Origin: Triops longicaudatus
Taxonomy: Eukaryota; Arthropoda; Branchiopoda; Notostraca; Triopsidae
Direction of reading: 5' to 3'
Assembly (NCBI GenBank): GCA_022885665.1
Contig: JAGQDJ010000073.1
Coordinates: 248,001 to 312,000 of the forward strand
DNA length: 64,000 bases
The notes below the pieces were generated by a model. It ran no database searches. It saw only the letters and a program-made list of their open reading frames with translations, and was not told the origin of the DNA. Of the stretch, positions 1 to 11,928 are shown piece after piece; position 1 is the first letter of the stretch; every line of letters begins with the position of its first letter. The position numbers and the translations under genes are program-made.

Positions 1-3000
1 ATCACAAGTACTTCCGGTCGCATTTGGAAGACAGTTTGTCCTTAGGGAGACCGTTGCTTATCGAAGATGTGAGCGAGGAACTCGATCCGATCCTGGATAA
101 CTTACTGGACAAGAATTTTATCAAATCGGGATCGGTCGATAAAGTAATAATTTTACTGTTAAGTACTAGTCTGTTTTTTATTAAAGTTTGTCTACTTATT
201 TTCTACTTATTTTAGTTTATAAAGTTAAATTTGTTAAGTTAATTTTATTTTGTTAAGCTGATTTCCGTTATTTCTGCGTTCTGATCCAAGTTTCGTTAAG
301 ACTTCAGTGTTAAATCTCTTTAGGTTGTGATCGGAGACAAAGATTGTGACGTCATGCCGGGATTTATGCTTTACATGACCACCAAACTGCCCAATCCTGC
401 ATATACGCCTGAAGTGAGCGCCAAAGTGTCCATTATAGATTTCACTGTTACTCGGCAAGGTCTTGAGGACCAACTACTCGGTATTAAAAATAACTAAATT
501 ATACAAATTTAAAAAAAAAAATTCTAAATCGCGTTCGTAGGTCGCGTCGTGCTGATGGAACGCTCGGAATTGGAGGTGGAGCGAGTGACAGTTTTCGAAG
601 CCGTGATGGAAAACAAGCGAACCATCAAAGAGTTGGAAGATAATTTGCTCTGTCGCTTGACATCCACTGAAGTATAAATTACTCGAAAAAAACGAGGATA
701 AACTAGGGCCATTTTTTGTGTTCTTCGAAATTTGTTTAATTAACCGTATTTTTTTTTTAATTTTTCATTTCCAGTTTTGGATATACTGTTGTACGTATTG
801 TACGTAATTTTGACTCATGTTTTATGTATTTTAATTTTTTTTTTACTTTTAGATATTTTTTGTTCTGAATTTCCTTTCGAATTTTCATAACTATCGTTAA
901 ATAGGGTTCTTTGATCGATGACGAAGGACTCGTGACAGTTTTACACGAGACGAAACATACAGCACAAGAAGTAGCGCATAAACTGTCCGTAGCTGCCGAT
1001 ACCGAACAGAAAATTAACCTCACGCGGGAAGAGTACCGGCCAGTCGCCACACGAGGCTCCGTTTTGTATTTCCTGATCGTCGAAATGAGTCAAGTGAACG
1101 TGATGTACCAAACGTCGTTACGTCAATTCCTGAATTTGTTCGACGGATCTATTGCCAAGTAATCTTTCATTCTTCTATCTGACAGCATCTCTATTTTTTA
1201 TATATTTTTAATTTTCTTATTATTTTTAAATTATTATGTATTATCGTTTTCGGAAACATCCGTTAATTTTTATTAACTGTTCTATATTTCCACGTTATCA
1301 TAATTTAAAAAAAAAATCAATTTGAAATACCAGAACACAATTTCTTGTACTTTTTCTCTTCGAGAATGAACTTTTTGTACGAGTTTTTGACACCTTTAAT
1401 TTCTTGTTTATATCTCTTTGTGTGTCAATTTTTTAAATCCATTCGATTTTTGTTTCAAATTATTTTTAACGCATTTATTTGCCTGTAGGGCATTGAGGAG
1501 TCAAAATGTCGCTGAACGCGTTAACTCGATCTTGAACACGCTTAACCACGAAGTTTGGAACTACACGTTACGCGGGCTTTACGAGCAACACAAACTTCTT
1601 TTCACCATTTTGCTGGCCATTAAGATCGATTTGCACTCGGGCCAAATCTCGCACCAAGAATTCATGACGTTCATCAAGGGCGGAGCTTCCTTAGATCTTA
1701 ATAACGTTCCAGCCAAGCCGTTTAAGTGGATTCTGGACATTGTGTGGCTGAACTTGGTTGAACTGAGCTCTTTACCTCCCTTTGCCGACATTTTACAGCA
1801 AGTTTGTCTCGTTATCAATGTTTTTTTGTGTGTTTCGGCTATCTTATTGCGTTTCGCTTCGCTTAGGTGGCCGAAAATGAGAGAGATTGGAGGATATGGG
1901 CCGAGAAAGAACGGCCCGAACAAGAAGAAATTCCGTGCGGGTACTCGAAATCGTTAGACGGTTTCCGTAAATTGCTATTAGTGCGATCCTGGTGCCCTGA
2001 CCGAATGCTGCATCAAGCTCACAACTTTGTCACGGGTAAAACTGAAATATTTAGGGAATTACCAAATATTTTTTATTGCTTTTATATGGTTCATTTGCCT
2101 ATTTTGCATTTCTGCAGGTATTTTTACAGAATACATTTTATTCGTTTATTTAGAGTTTGATGAGTATTTATATTTTTATTTTGTGAGTATTTATATCTAT
2201 ATTTTGTTATGTCTATTTATAATTTATTACGTATCATTTGATAAAGTTGAATTTTTTGTGTATTTTTGAGTAATTTCTTGACATTATTTGAGATTACTAT
2301 CTACAAATTTTCCTGTATTGTGGAATCAAGAGTGTTTGGGTCCGGAGTACCACGACGCCCCGATGTTGGACCTTGAAGCTATGTTGAGCGAGTCTGATCC
2401 AAAGACTCCATTTGTGTGCTTATTATCGACATGTTCCGATCCTTCGCAAAAGATCGAGCAACTCGCACGACAGAAAGAAATCGGTGATTAATTGAATTCT
2501 AACTGTCACAAAGCCTTTTTAGCATTTTTATTTTGGTTTTGTCCCCATGAAGTTAATTCATTCTTTTATTTCATTCAGAGGTTCGGTCCTTGTCAATGGG
2601 TCAAGGACAAGAAGTGCACGCTAGACGAATGCTGACGGAAAGCATGGCAGCGGGATCGTGGCTCTTGTTGCAGAATTGTCACCTCTCTTTGCCGTTTTGT
2701 AGCGAAGTACTGGATCTGATCCAAGAATGCGACTCGATCCAGCCTCAGTTCAGAGTATGGTTAACAACCGAAGTTCATCCGCAGTTTCCTATTGGTCTTT
2801 TACAAGTAAATCTAATATTCCGAAGATTTGTCGTTGACACGACTTCTGTTAATGCGTCTTTTCATGAAACAGACTGCCATCAAGTTCACGAACGAACCAC
2901 CGCAAGGAATTCGTGCGAGTTTGCGAAGAACTTACAATGACATTACTCAGGTGATTTTAACGTTTTTTCAACGAAATGTCTTTTTAAAATATATTTCAAA

Positions 3001-5350
3001 ATGTCTTTCGATTTTTTTACAAATGAACTTATAGATTTAAAAAAGGAATTTTTAGATTTTTTCTTAATAAAGGAATTTTTAGGAGTTTTTAAAAAAGAAA
3101 TTTAGAAAATTTTTAGATTTTTTACATTTTAAATTTTTTAACGATTTTTTTCCATTTTTCCATTCTTCTGTTTGAATTTTTGTTCGTTTACATCTAGATT
3201 TTCATGATTTTTTTTAGAAATAAATTGGTTTCGGTATTATTTGAAGAATTTGTTGGTTTAATGCATTTCTTTTTGCTAGGATTTGTTGGACTATTCTCCG
3301 TCGCCTCATTGGCCGTTGCTTTTGTACGCTTTGGCGTTTTTGCACACGGTACTACAAGAACGTCGGAAGTATGGGGCGTTGGGTTGGAATATTCCGTACG
3401 AGTTTAATCAATCTGACTTGGCAGCTTGTATTCAATGTGTGCAAAACCATCTTGATGACATGGACCCTAAACGAGTAAAGCTTCCGATTTTTTTTTCTGA
3501 ACAAAACGCGTTTCAATGTCGCCTACCATACCGTTTCTTGACATAAAATGAAAAAAAAAAATTAAAATAATTACATTAATAGTAGTAATAGTAGTAATAA
3601 TAATAATAATAAAAAATAAGAAAAATACTTTGTATTGGGCTAAACGTGTTGATTCTCCGTCAAAAGCATTAAAAAGCGCTAAAATTTAGTTTCTATTTGG
3701 TTCTTTTTGTTTATTTCTTTTCGTAGGGAATATCGTGGCCTACTGTGTGTTACATGCTGGGCGAGGCACAGTACGGGGGTCGAGTAACGGACGACTTTGA
3801 CAAGCGTTTACTGCTCACATTTACGCAATCTTGGTTCAGCGACCGTCTTTTGTTACCGAATTTTGATTTCCACAAAGAGTATCGCTTACCTCCCTTAAGC
3901 GTTGCCCGTACTTTGCAAGGATCGATTGAACATATCAACGAGTTACCTGGTCAAGATACGCCCGAAGCTCTTGGTCTCCATCCTAACGCAGATATTACGT
4001 AGGTTTCGTGTTTCAGTTCAGTTAAACATTCCGTTTTTATGTATTAAATAAAAGAAAAATCACCAGAAATTAGTTTCCAATAACAATACCGTATCTATTG
4101 AATGATACCAGCTCTTGTTTCTTTTGTGTAGGTATCAAATTAACCGGGCGCAAAATATTCTCGACACAATACTCAGCATTCAACCTAAAGAAAGTGGCAG
4201 TCGAGGAAGCGAAACTCGAGAATCGATGGTGTCACGCTTAGCGGAAGATATGCTGGAGAAAATGCCTAAAGATTACGTTCCGCATGAAGTATAAACAGAA
4301 ATGAATCGACTTTGAGCCCGTATACCTAACTAGCGGTCTTCTTTTAGGTCAAAGACGCATTGAATCGCTTAGATGCGTTATGTCCCATGACCATTTTCTT
4401 ACGGCAGGAAATCGACAGGATGCAACGAGTCATCAAACTAGTGCGATCCACCTTAACGGATCTGCGTTTGGCCATAGAAGGCACGATTATCATGTCGCCT
4501 AATTTGAGAAAAGCTTTAGATTCGATGTACGACGCCCGAGTACCCGATGCCTGGCGGAACGTAATGACGAAATCTCTCTTAAATACTTCAGAATTTTCTT
4601 AATTCGTTAAGTTTGCTTTACTCACTTGGTAATAGATTTCCTGGGAATCGTCAACGTTAGGATTTTGGTTCACAGAATTTCTAGAAAGAAATGCTCAGTA
4701 TCAACGTTGGTGCTTTCATGGAAAACCGAAGGTGTTTTGGATGGCTGGGTTTTTCAATCCACAGGGATTTTTAACCGCAATGCGTCAAGTGAGCACAATA
4801 ATGCTGTCTCTTGATCATGTAGCACATAATTTTCGTTTCTGAAGGAAGTCACACGCGCTCACAGAGGCTGGGCATTAGATTCTGTCGTTTTGCAAAGTAT
4901 TGTCACTCGGCTCAATAAAGATGACGTGGTTGATGCTCCACCTGAAGGTACGAACATTCGGGGCAGTTTGGATCCTTTAATGCCATTTTTTTATTAATTT
5001 GCGATTTAAAAGATACTTTATCCTTCGTGAAGGTACTAAGCATTATCTTTTTTTTTTTCGTTTTAGGAGTGTATATCCACGGGCTTTACTTAGAAGGAGC
5101 GTCGTTGGATCGAAAGACTGGGCGTTTAGTGGAACCAAAAGCGAAGATCTTGTATGAGCCGATGCCCGTCATTTACGTGTATGCTATTAACTCGACAGCA
5201 GGCAAAGATCCTCGCATGTATGAGTGTCCAATTTATCGTAAGCCTCAGCGTGGTACGAGCATGTATATTGGCTCAATTGATCTTGAAACTGACGTCAATC
5301 CCAGACACTGGGCTTTACGCGGTGTCGCACTTCTGTGCGACATAAAATAA
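1..5350 (+). CDS. Axonemal dynein heavy chain, DNAH5/DNAH8 type, C-terminal 999 residues
   Basis: Outer-arm axonemal dynein heavy chain, the motor that powers ciliary and flagellar beating; the gene begins before the window. Sixteen exons join in frame with GT-AG ends: 1-143, 324-480, 541-671, 905-1158, 1489-1801, 1867-2035, 2331-2483, 2579-2805, 2873-2950, 3280-3474, 3727-3998, 4132-4288, 4348-4560, 4636-4788, 4845-4947, 5067-5350. The translation runs from the end of AAA5 (PLLIEDVSEELDPILD) through AAA6 to the C-terminal cap. Diagnostic stretches are LPNPAYTPE, EEYRPVATRGS, SMGQGQEVHAR, ALGWNIPYEFNQ, GLHPNADITYQ, FLRQEIDRMQR, GFFNPQGFLTAMRQ and the ending RGVALLCDIK. They fit the DNAH5/DNAH8 group (Drosophila kl-3/CG9492) better than other axonemal chains. 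No frameshift is seen. Which of DNAH5 or DNAH8 it equals is not settled. Confidence 0.95.
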
Positions 5351-5366
5351 CGTGTTGCTTCCTCCA

Positions 5367-5372
5367 AATAAA
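5367..5372 (+). terminator. Polyadenylation signal of the dynein gene
   Basis: AATAAA lies 17 bases after the stop codon TAA at 5348-5350. The 3' UTR would therefore be very short. Confidence 0.6.
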
Positions 5373-6110
5373 GAAATGAATGTTCTACGTCATGAAAGAT
5401 TCTTTTGTGTGGCTCATAGACAAAAAGAAATAGGGCGTTTTCTAAATGCGTTCACCGCTTGCCACCGGCGTAACTTTCTAAGCTAGACTACTGTTTATTT
5501 ACATCTGAGCGTGGTCACATGAATTCCGAAATCACTCAATTAGGTTTCCTAGCAAAAACAGTTTTATTCAACATCCGAAACCAATGAAGACACTACAGCC
5601 AAGCAAATCAAAATCTAGGAGCATTGGAACATAAAAAACTTGCCTTTTGTTGAAAAAGTAGACACAGCTTCTTGCAACTATTAGCTACTTTATAATGCAT
5701 TGTAATACTACTGAATTGCAAACTTCGCAACTGAAAATCTACTGCTCAACATATCCTGTCAGGACCTGACCTACTACAAGAAAACGAGAAAGGAAAAGGC
5801 ACAACGGTGTCATATCGCTGCAAACATTTAGAAACGGATAAATATGCCATTTGTAGCCTTTGATACACCTTAATTAAAACCAAATTGCTCAACCACCAGC
5901 ATGCAACTGTGTCGTCATAACTACCGCGAGCTTCAAATGCACGATTTTGTCCTCGGCATTTACCGCTTCGTCGAGCAAACGGATTTAGGCGAGCAAGACG
6001 GCAAAATCGAACGTTTCTGGAAGCGTCAAGAACGAACCGGCAGTGCTTTTGTTTCGGGTTAGTTACTATTAAATAATTTTGCTCGTGTTATAATATTGCA
6101 GTTTTAGAAA
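5373..6110. other. Spacer between dynein and C18orf63-like gene, with a small upstream ORF
   Basis: Nothing coding is recognised in 5373-5900. A 53-codon ORF runs from ATG 5901 to TAG 6060-6062 and is richer in GC than its flanks (contains HDFVLGIYRFVEQ). It is followed by a possible 44-base intron (GT at 6058, AG at 6100-6101) ending nine bases before the ATG at 6111. It is either a 5' UTR exon with an upstream ORF of the next gene or an unrelated small peptide. I recognise no domain in it. Confidence 0.35.
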
Positions 6111-8372
6111 ATGGCAAAACTCAACAGCACAGAAACAATAGTTTATTCAGCATATTTGACCGTGGATGTAGCAAATTTAATAAGTTGCCGGTTCAGCATT
6201 ACCATGGGCATTTCAGAACAAAAGCCTGAGGTTACGGATTGGAATTTTTGCATTAGCAAATGCAGGTAAAACCTATTTCACATGCGTGAAATATTAAAAC
6301 TGCGTTTTATTACGTTTTATTTATTAATGCATTTTTTCAGGGAATTGATATTGGTTGAGCCGCAAATACTCGCTTATCCTGTCCTTGGAAGTCGGCGTGA
6401 TATCGTTGTCGTTATGAGCCAAGTGTCGTTTAATGACCAAGCCTTTCAAGACAAGCTTTCATCCATGGATTTGGAGGTAATTTCGACCTAATTATGAAGA
6501 TATTTAATAGCAACATTTATTAACTATTCTAGATTATTAGTTACACCTTTGCTGACAAAGAAGCGTTAAAGAAAGCCATAAAATTTGCAATATTGGCACG
6601 TTTGGCACCGGAATGGAACTCCGTTGGCAAGTTTTTCGTTGCAGGCCAGAATTTCATGCAAAGCACCACGCTCAGTTCGGCCATTTCGCTCGAAATTACA
6701 ATCTACGACAACGAAATCCGTTTCCACTTACAAGGCGGCCATATTGAGCTCTTCCCGATTCATCCAAGCGTCTTCGGAATTTCTGCCCCGGCATGGGAAG
6801 CGCTTATACAAGATCCGTGCTTCCATATCTCCGGCTCTAAACTGAACATCGGTTTCGCCGGTCCTTTTGTTTTACCCAGGTTACTAAATTACTGCATTAC
6901 TGTCTTCCAGACTCGGAATAACTAACTTGAGTATTGATTGAACGTAATTAAATATTCATTTAATTCAATTTAGTCTAAGAAAAGGTTACATCCAGTCCAT
7001 ATCAGGAAGGCTGCCGTTTGTTTGTCCGTACAAAACGTACCCAGAACTCCGCCGTCATTGGGAAGCTGTGGTAAAATCTACCTTTTTGATTTGTAATAAC
7101 TCCCAAGAACAAGTATTTCTCATTTAGTATGGCTACGTTTTGCCACAAGAGCTCGGAAGACAGTTTTTCATCACTGTCAAGTTTGGAGGAGGTACTGGCA
7201 TTGCGTACACGTACCCTTCTTTGTGCGTTCACATCAAACCGCCCACCATTCGCGAGAGTGTGAACCCACTTCCGATTATTCAAATGTTCATTCAAGCCCT
7301 GAGGGCCAAAATACCGTTCATATGTGGAAATCGCGTCGAATTTGCAGATTTTGCGCCGTTCACGCCCGCCCCGCCATTGCCTTTGGTAAAGCAAAAAATT
7401 ACCCCCAAAAAATAAATACATTCAGACCTAAAGTAACTAGTGATTAAGTCATACTTTTACTAGAAACAAACTCCTGTCCCCAAGCTTGCGTCAGCCACGC
7501 CTAAGTGTTTGGTAACCGCCCCGAAGAAGAAGCAAACCAAAGTGTCACAGTTTTTCGCACAAGCCAAAGCCTGGGGCGAGAAATGGGACGCTCAGGCCAC
7601 AGCGCTTCCAGTGCTGCCAGCGTCGAACATCGGAGAAATGAGTCCTCAAGCGCGCAGTACACCACTTTCAGATTTGCTACAGCAATTCCGATACACAAAA
7701 CCGCAGCAATCTCCATTTACGCCTGACAATGCTGTTTCTACGCCAAATAGCGACCAACAGCCTAATTTCGTCTTCAATATACCTAATAAAAGCAATGTTC
7801 CTATACAGAGCGCTGTAACCACGCCTACTAGTGCTGAGGAGCGAAAAATGCCTAAACAGGCAGTCAGCTGTACTGTAACTAGACAAGCTTCGTTCGATAG
7901 TCTTCCGTCCTCACAGCCACCAGAGGCGCTGGATTTCCCGGAAGAGCTTACTCAGCAAATTATCGGCAATATTCAAAGCTTGTGCGAAATGTATGAGCAA
8001 AGTCCTATCATTATGGACAAAACTATCGCAGAGGGCGCTAATCAGCTTCCGCATACTAATCTTCGGTACGCTGGGCTAGTATCAAGCAATTTTAATGCAC
8101 AGGTTGTGACGTCACGAGATTTCGACCCTTTTGAGGTCGGTGCTACTAAACAAGGAAGCATTGTAAATGTTACGAAGCCGAGTATTGGTAATCATATTAC
8201 CCAATTAGCCCTGAACACCCTTTTGCTCTCTAAAATGGCAGCTCCCAAGCGCAAAGATGTAAGTAACCGCCCGCATCAAAGCGTTTTAGTGAGCTAGTGA
8301 GCTTGATTTACTTAATTAAGACATCTTTAAGTCCTTCTTAAATCAGGCTCAAGACACATAAGCGCTCTTAAG

Positions 8373-8410
<38 letters not shown>

Positions 8411-8719
8411 GAACTACTTTTTACAGATTTCCAGAATTTTGTGCGTTTAATTTTCGCACTGTGTTGATGTCATTGATCTGATATCCAGTGAACTAAATTG
8501 CATTGTTTTCGTGTTGTATCATTATTTGGCTTATGTCTCCTAACTCATGACGCATTACCGTTCTGAGCGTGCTTAGGCTCGTTAAGATTTCAACTTAAGC
8601 TCTTTCGGGTGTGACTTGCAGTCTTGGTCTTCAAAAAAATCAGTTAAACTTAATGTATTTCTTTTGTTTCACAGGAAAGGCCGTTACAGGATGCTAATAA
8701 ACGCCCACGTCTCGAATAA
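6111..8719 (+). CDS. C18orf63: C18orf63 homologue (DUF4708 protein), 610 residues
   Basis: Seven exons splice in frame: 6111-6265, 6341-6476, 6533-6879, 6974-7070, 7128-7385, 7464-8258, 8675-8719. The start at 6111 is set by an in-frame TAG two codons upstream. Residues about 1-331 follow the vertebrate C18orf63 N-terminal domain: LARLAPEWNSVGKFFVAGQ, then RRHWEAVYGYVLPQELG, then KIPFICGNRVEF-type spacing (here AKIPFICGN). Residues 332-590 are low-complexity, rich in Ser, Pro, Thr and Gln, and the last 20 residues form a bipartite basic signal (PKRKD, then KRPRLE at the very end), so nuclear import is likely. The cellular role of this family is unknown to me. Convergent with FAM210A, with 185 bases between the stop codons. 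Confidence 0.8.
8377..8407. repeat. Poly(T) run of 31 bases
   Basis: Uninterrupted T run inside the last intron of the C18orf63-like gene; length is likely to vary and to be poorly resolved by sequencing. Confidence 0.9.
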
Positions 8720-8904
8720 GCCACTAAACACTCAGGATTTACGCAAGCAAATCAAATCCTGTAGTAATTACAAGCTTAGTTCCGTTTATTCACTGTTTAA
8801 CTTTCGTTCATAACTGCCAATTAACGTGAATTGTCTCTTTCCGTCCCTATTTCTCCGTGCAAATTCAACAATTTCTTTCCAATAATGATCAGTTACAGTA
8901 GCTA

Positions 8905-10134
8905 TTAACGTCGGACTTTTCGTTTCGCTGTCAACTCCAGACTTTTTTTCTTCAGCTCAACTCGCTTTTTGCGCAATTCCATGCGCCATGCGTCACGCTT
9001 CGCCGTCATTAATTTACGCTTTTCGGCATACATGGCCCGTAAGGCTTCCGAGCTCGGGATAGGCTTGATGTAACCCCAGTCGCGTAAGTACTTAATGGAA
9101 ACCGTAGTACCACCAACGGTGACGGCATAACGCGCCGGTGTTGCGATTTTATACATGGCATATGCTATTGCCACGTAACCGGCACTCGAATTGCGCAAAG
9201 GATTGATAATTTTCTCGCTGAAACCCATCTTTTCCATCAAAGGGACGATATCGATGCCACTGAAACAGAAAATACATAATTAGTAACAATTTCACGCTAA
9301 TAATACACAAAGTAACATACAGTAAACACAAAATAAAAATAAACATACATAATTCTTCAGAAATAGTTTTAAAATTTTGAAAGAATGTCCAGTTATAAAC
9401 GGTACCGGCAGAAGATAACATAAATAATTATTCTATGAATATATCGATTAGTAGATAAAGTTGTTACGTGAATTACAATAATAGGCCAAATGCAATTATA
9501 CCTTTTGGCGGCGTAGTAAAAGCTTCCAAACCAGACTGCGGAAGTGACTAGATGAACAGGGATGAGAACGTACCAATACTCTTTATACATTTGCTTAAAG
9601 CGCTGAAAAAGGCTCATTTGCTTCTCGCCTTCAATTGCCTGTTGAACTTTATTGTTGTCATCGCTTGGTTTCGTACTGTACAACTGCCATTGTTCTGCAA
9701 CATTATCTGTAAGAGAAATTAAAATAAAATAAAATATCCATGCATGAAAAATACCTATAAAAATACACTAGAATTCTAAAAATGCGTGGTACAGCAAAAA
9801 TTTACAAAAGTATTTTAAAAAATGCATGTAAAATTTTTCGATAGCTACACTGAAAATACATTTAAAAAATACGTCAAGGTACGGTCAAAACAATAGGCTA
9901 CTTACAGGACTGTGACGCAGGAAAAGGCTTGACGAAAATTTGATTGAGATGGGAGAAAGATGTTCGCTGGAAGGTGCTGTAGTTATTCGAAGAGGCTCGT
10001 AGTGAATTGTCGTTGAGATTAAGGCTGAATTGCGAGCTCCTCAACGTTCGATTTAAAAAGGTTCCGTTAGTGTACGGGCTTAATTTACCCACCCTAAACA
10101 GATTTGCAATGAGCTTGTAGGGTGATGATGTCAT
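8905..10134 (-). CDS. FAM210A: FAM210A-like mitochondrial DUF1279 protein, 262 residues
   Basis: Three exons on the minus strand: 10134-9906, 9706-9502, 9259-8905, all with GT-AG ends and matching phases. Residues 1-76 are Ser/Asn/Arg-rich with few acidic residues, as expected for a mitochondrial transit peptide. The DUF1279 core starts near residue 108 (FQRFKQMYKEYWYVLIPVHL, then SAVWFGSFYYAAKSGIDIVP across the second junction) and includes a hydrophobic segment. The tail from about residue 215 is a highly charged Lys/Arg/Glu helix, probably a coiled coil, which matches FAM210A rather than the shorter FAM210B. Family members sit in the mitochondrial inner membrane and influence mitochondrial translation. 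AATAAA on the minus strand near 8790-8785 can serve as the poly(A) signal. Confidence 0.88.
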
Positions 10135-11835
10135 GATTACGAGTTGTCACTGTATTTGACGTTCTCTTTCCTTGAGAATTTGCTAGTTTTGTGGATTCAT
10201 AAGAGCTTACGTGCAACACATGTGAGTTTGTTGACATTCAAAGTTTGGATCATAAACCGAACGGCGAACGGCAAAGGGCTAGAAGTTCTGGTTTTTGGCA
10301 TGATCAAGTGTACCCTTAGCTAAAAATAGGATTATTTAAATTTGTAGGGCTTTGGCTCTTGAAGTAAATTAAAATCCTAATTGATAATTATTTTTACGAA
10401 TTATTTATTGTTTTCACATATGAAAACTTAGTAGAAACATAAACTTCATTGAAGTTTTCTCCATAGAAAACAATTACTACCAAAAACTGTCCTCAACACT
10501 GCATGCATACAGACTAAATGCAAGTCAGACGGACTAAATTTGGCATAAAGAGCTAGGTTTATTTCACTTGTCCCTATGACCGGTTCCCTTGGTTTGCTAA
10601 TTGACTGATAGTCCAGTTAATTCGTCTCGAGTAGTTGAACGCTGGGATTTTAGACAAAGTTTTATTTTTTCTACTTTTTCCTCTTTTGTGGCCAAGAAAA
10701 ATTGCGAAAGATTTCGGCCGTTTTTTTTGCATGTCTGAAAAATTCATAATACACGTCAACAAATGGTCACTATCTTTGGGACTCACCTTTCTGTGCAGCA
10801 CTTCAGTTCATTTGTTTTTCTATTATTATTTTTTTTTATTGAAAATCCTATCTTAAAAGTGTATCGTCCTTAAACGCTATTTAACTACATTTTCATACGG
10901 AATGAAGATCCAAAAACGTAGCATTAGAAAAACAGGTTACAAAAAAAGGCGTGGCTGATTTTCAAACCTGTTCTCGTGCTGCTAATTAACCAATTATGCC
11001 ACTAAGTCATCTGGCAAGTTGTTCATCGCCGTATTTGGTTACGGATGCCACATTTTACTACCTGTCTCTAGCTAACTATCAACGACATTTTCCGTAGCAT
11101 TTCTTTATGGCAACCTGGAATGCTGAAATAACAGGGGGAAACACATAAAGTAAAATGACACTAAAGTAGCTGGTTTAGACTAACGGTCATTCTTAACGTA
11201 AGATTCGCTGACCTACTAGGGCGTCCGCCAATTTAAAAGAGCGTTTGCCTCTTTCACCTCTGGCTCGAACACGTTAATCAAGTTGGTTTTCCTTGTATAC
11301 AAAGTTGTTGGTCCACTGACCTTCGCACGTGGGCTGTTTTCTTTAAATTATTTGCACGATGTATTCTATAAATAGATCCTCATTTCAATCAGATAAATGT
11401 CTATAATGATGCTCAAATGTTTTTAATATGGACAATTAAAAAATTATAATTCCACTATTATAAAATTATAATTCCAGCTATTTTATAATTCCACTTCGTT
11501 CAAAGGAGATATAAAAGTGTTGGAAATAACGGAAAAAATATTGAAGTAAAATAACAAGAGTTCCACTGAGTTTCTTTGTAACGAGAACTCTTCCAGGATA
11601 TTGGACATAACTATAGGTTGGCAACGTGTAAGGATTGGTTGCCAAATATGCTTACTTAAGAATTCACGACGAGTAATATTTAATTTCTTTCCTTATGTTA
11701 CATTCGTGAAACTGCTGGAGCTCCCCTTTTGCAATAAGGTGTACTTTTAGCATGAAGGTTCAATGTTGCCTTTACGTTACTACATTCTTTCCGTGAGCCA
11801 TGAACTTTTTGCGAGCTCAGTACAAACCGTGCGAG
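10135..11835. other. Intergenic, no gene seen
   Basis: AT-rich sequence between FAM210A and the CUB gene. No exon chain, RNA gene or transposon end was recognised. The FAM210A promoter must lie just above 10134 and the CUB promoter just before 11836. Confidence 0.5.
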
Positions 11836-11874
11836 TATAAAAGCGGAGTAACGTGGCCGAGAGGAGTTTCAGGT
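11836..11874 (+). promoter_or_regulatory. TATA box and initiator of the CUB gene
   Basis: TATAAAA at 11836-11842 lies 35 bases before an initiator-like TTCAGGT (A at 11871). The ATG at 11929 follows 58 bases later. The spacing is typical for a focused arthropod promoter, slightly long at 35 bases. Confidence 0.6.
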
Positions 11875-11928
11875 TAGAATTTCCTTGTCTAAGAGTTACT
11901 TCTCTCTGTGGGATTCTGTATTTGCGCG

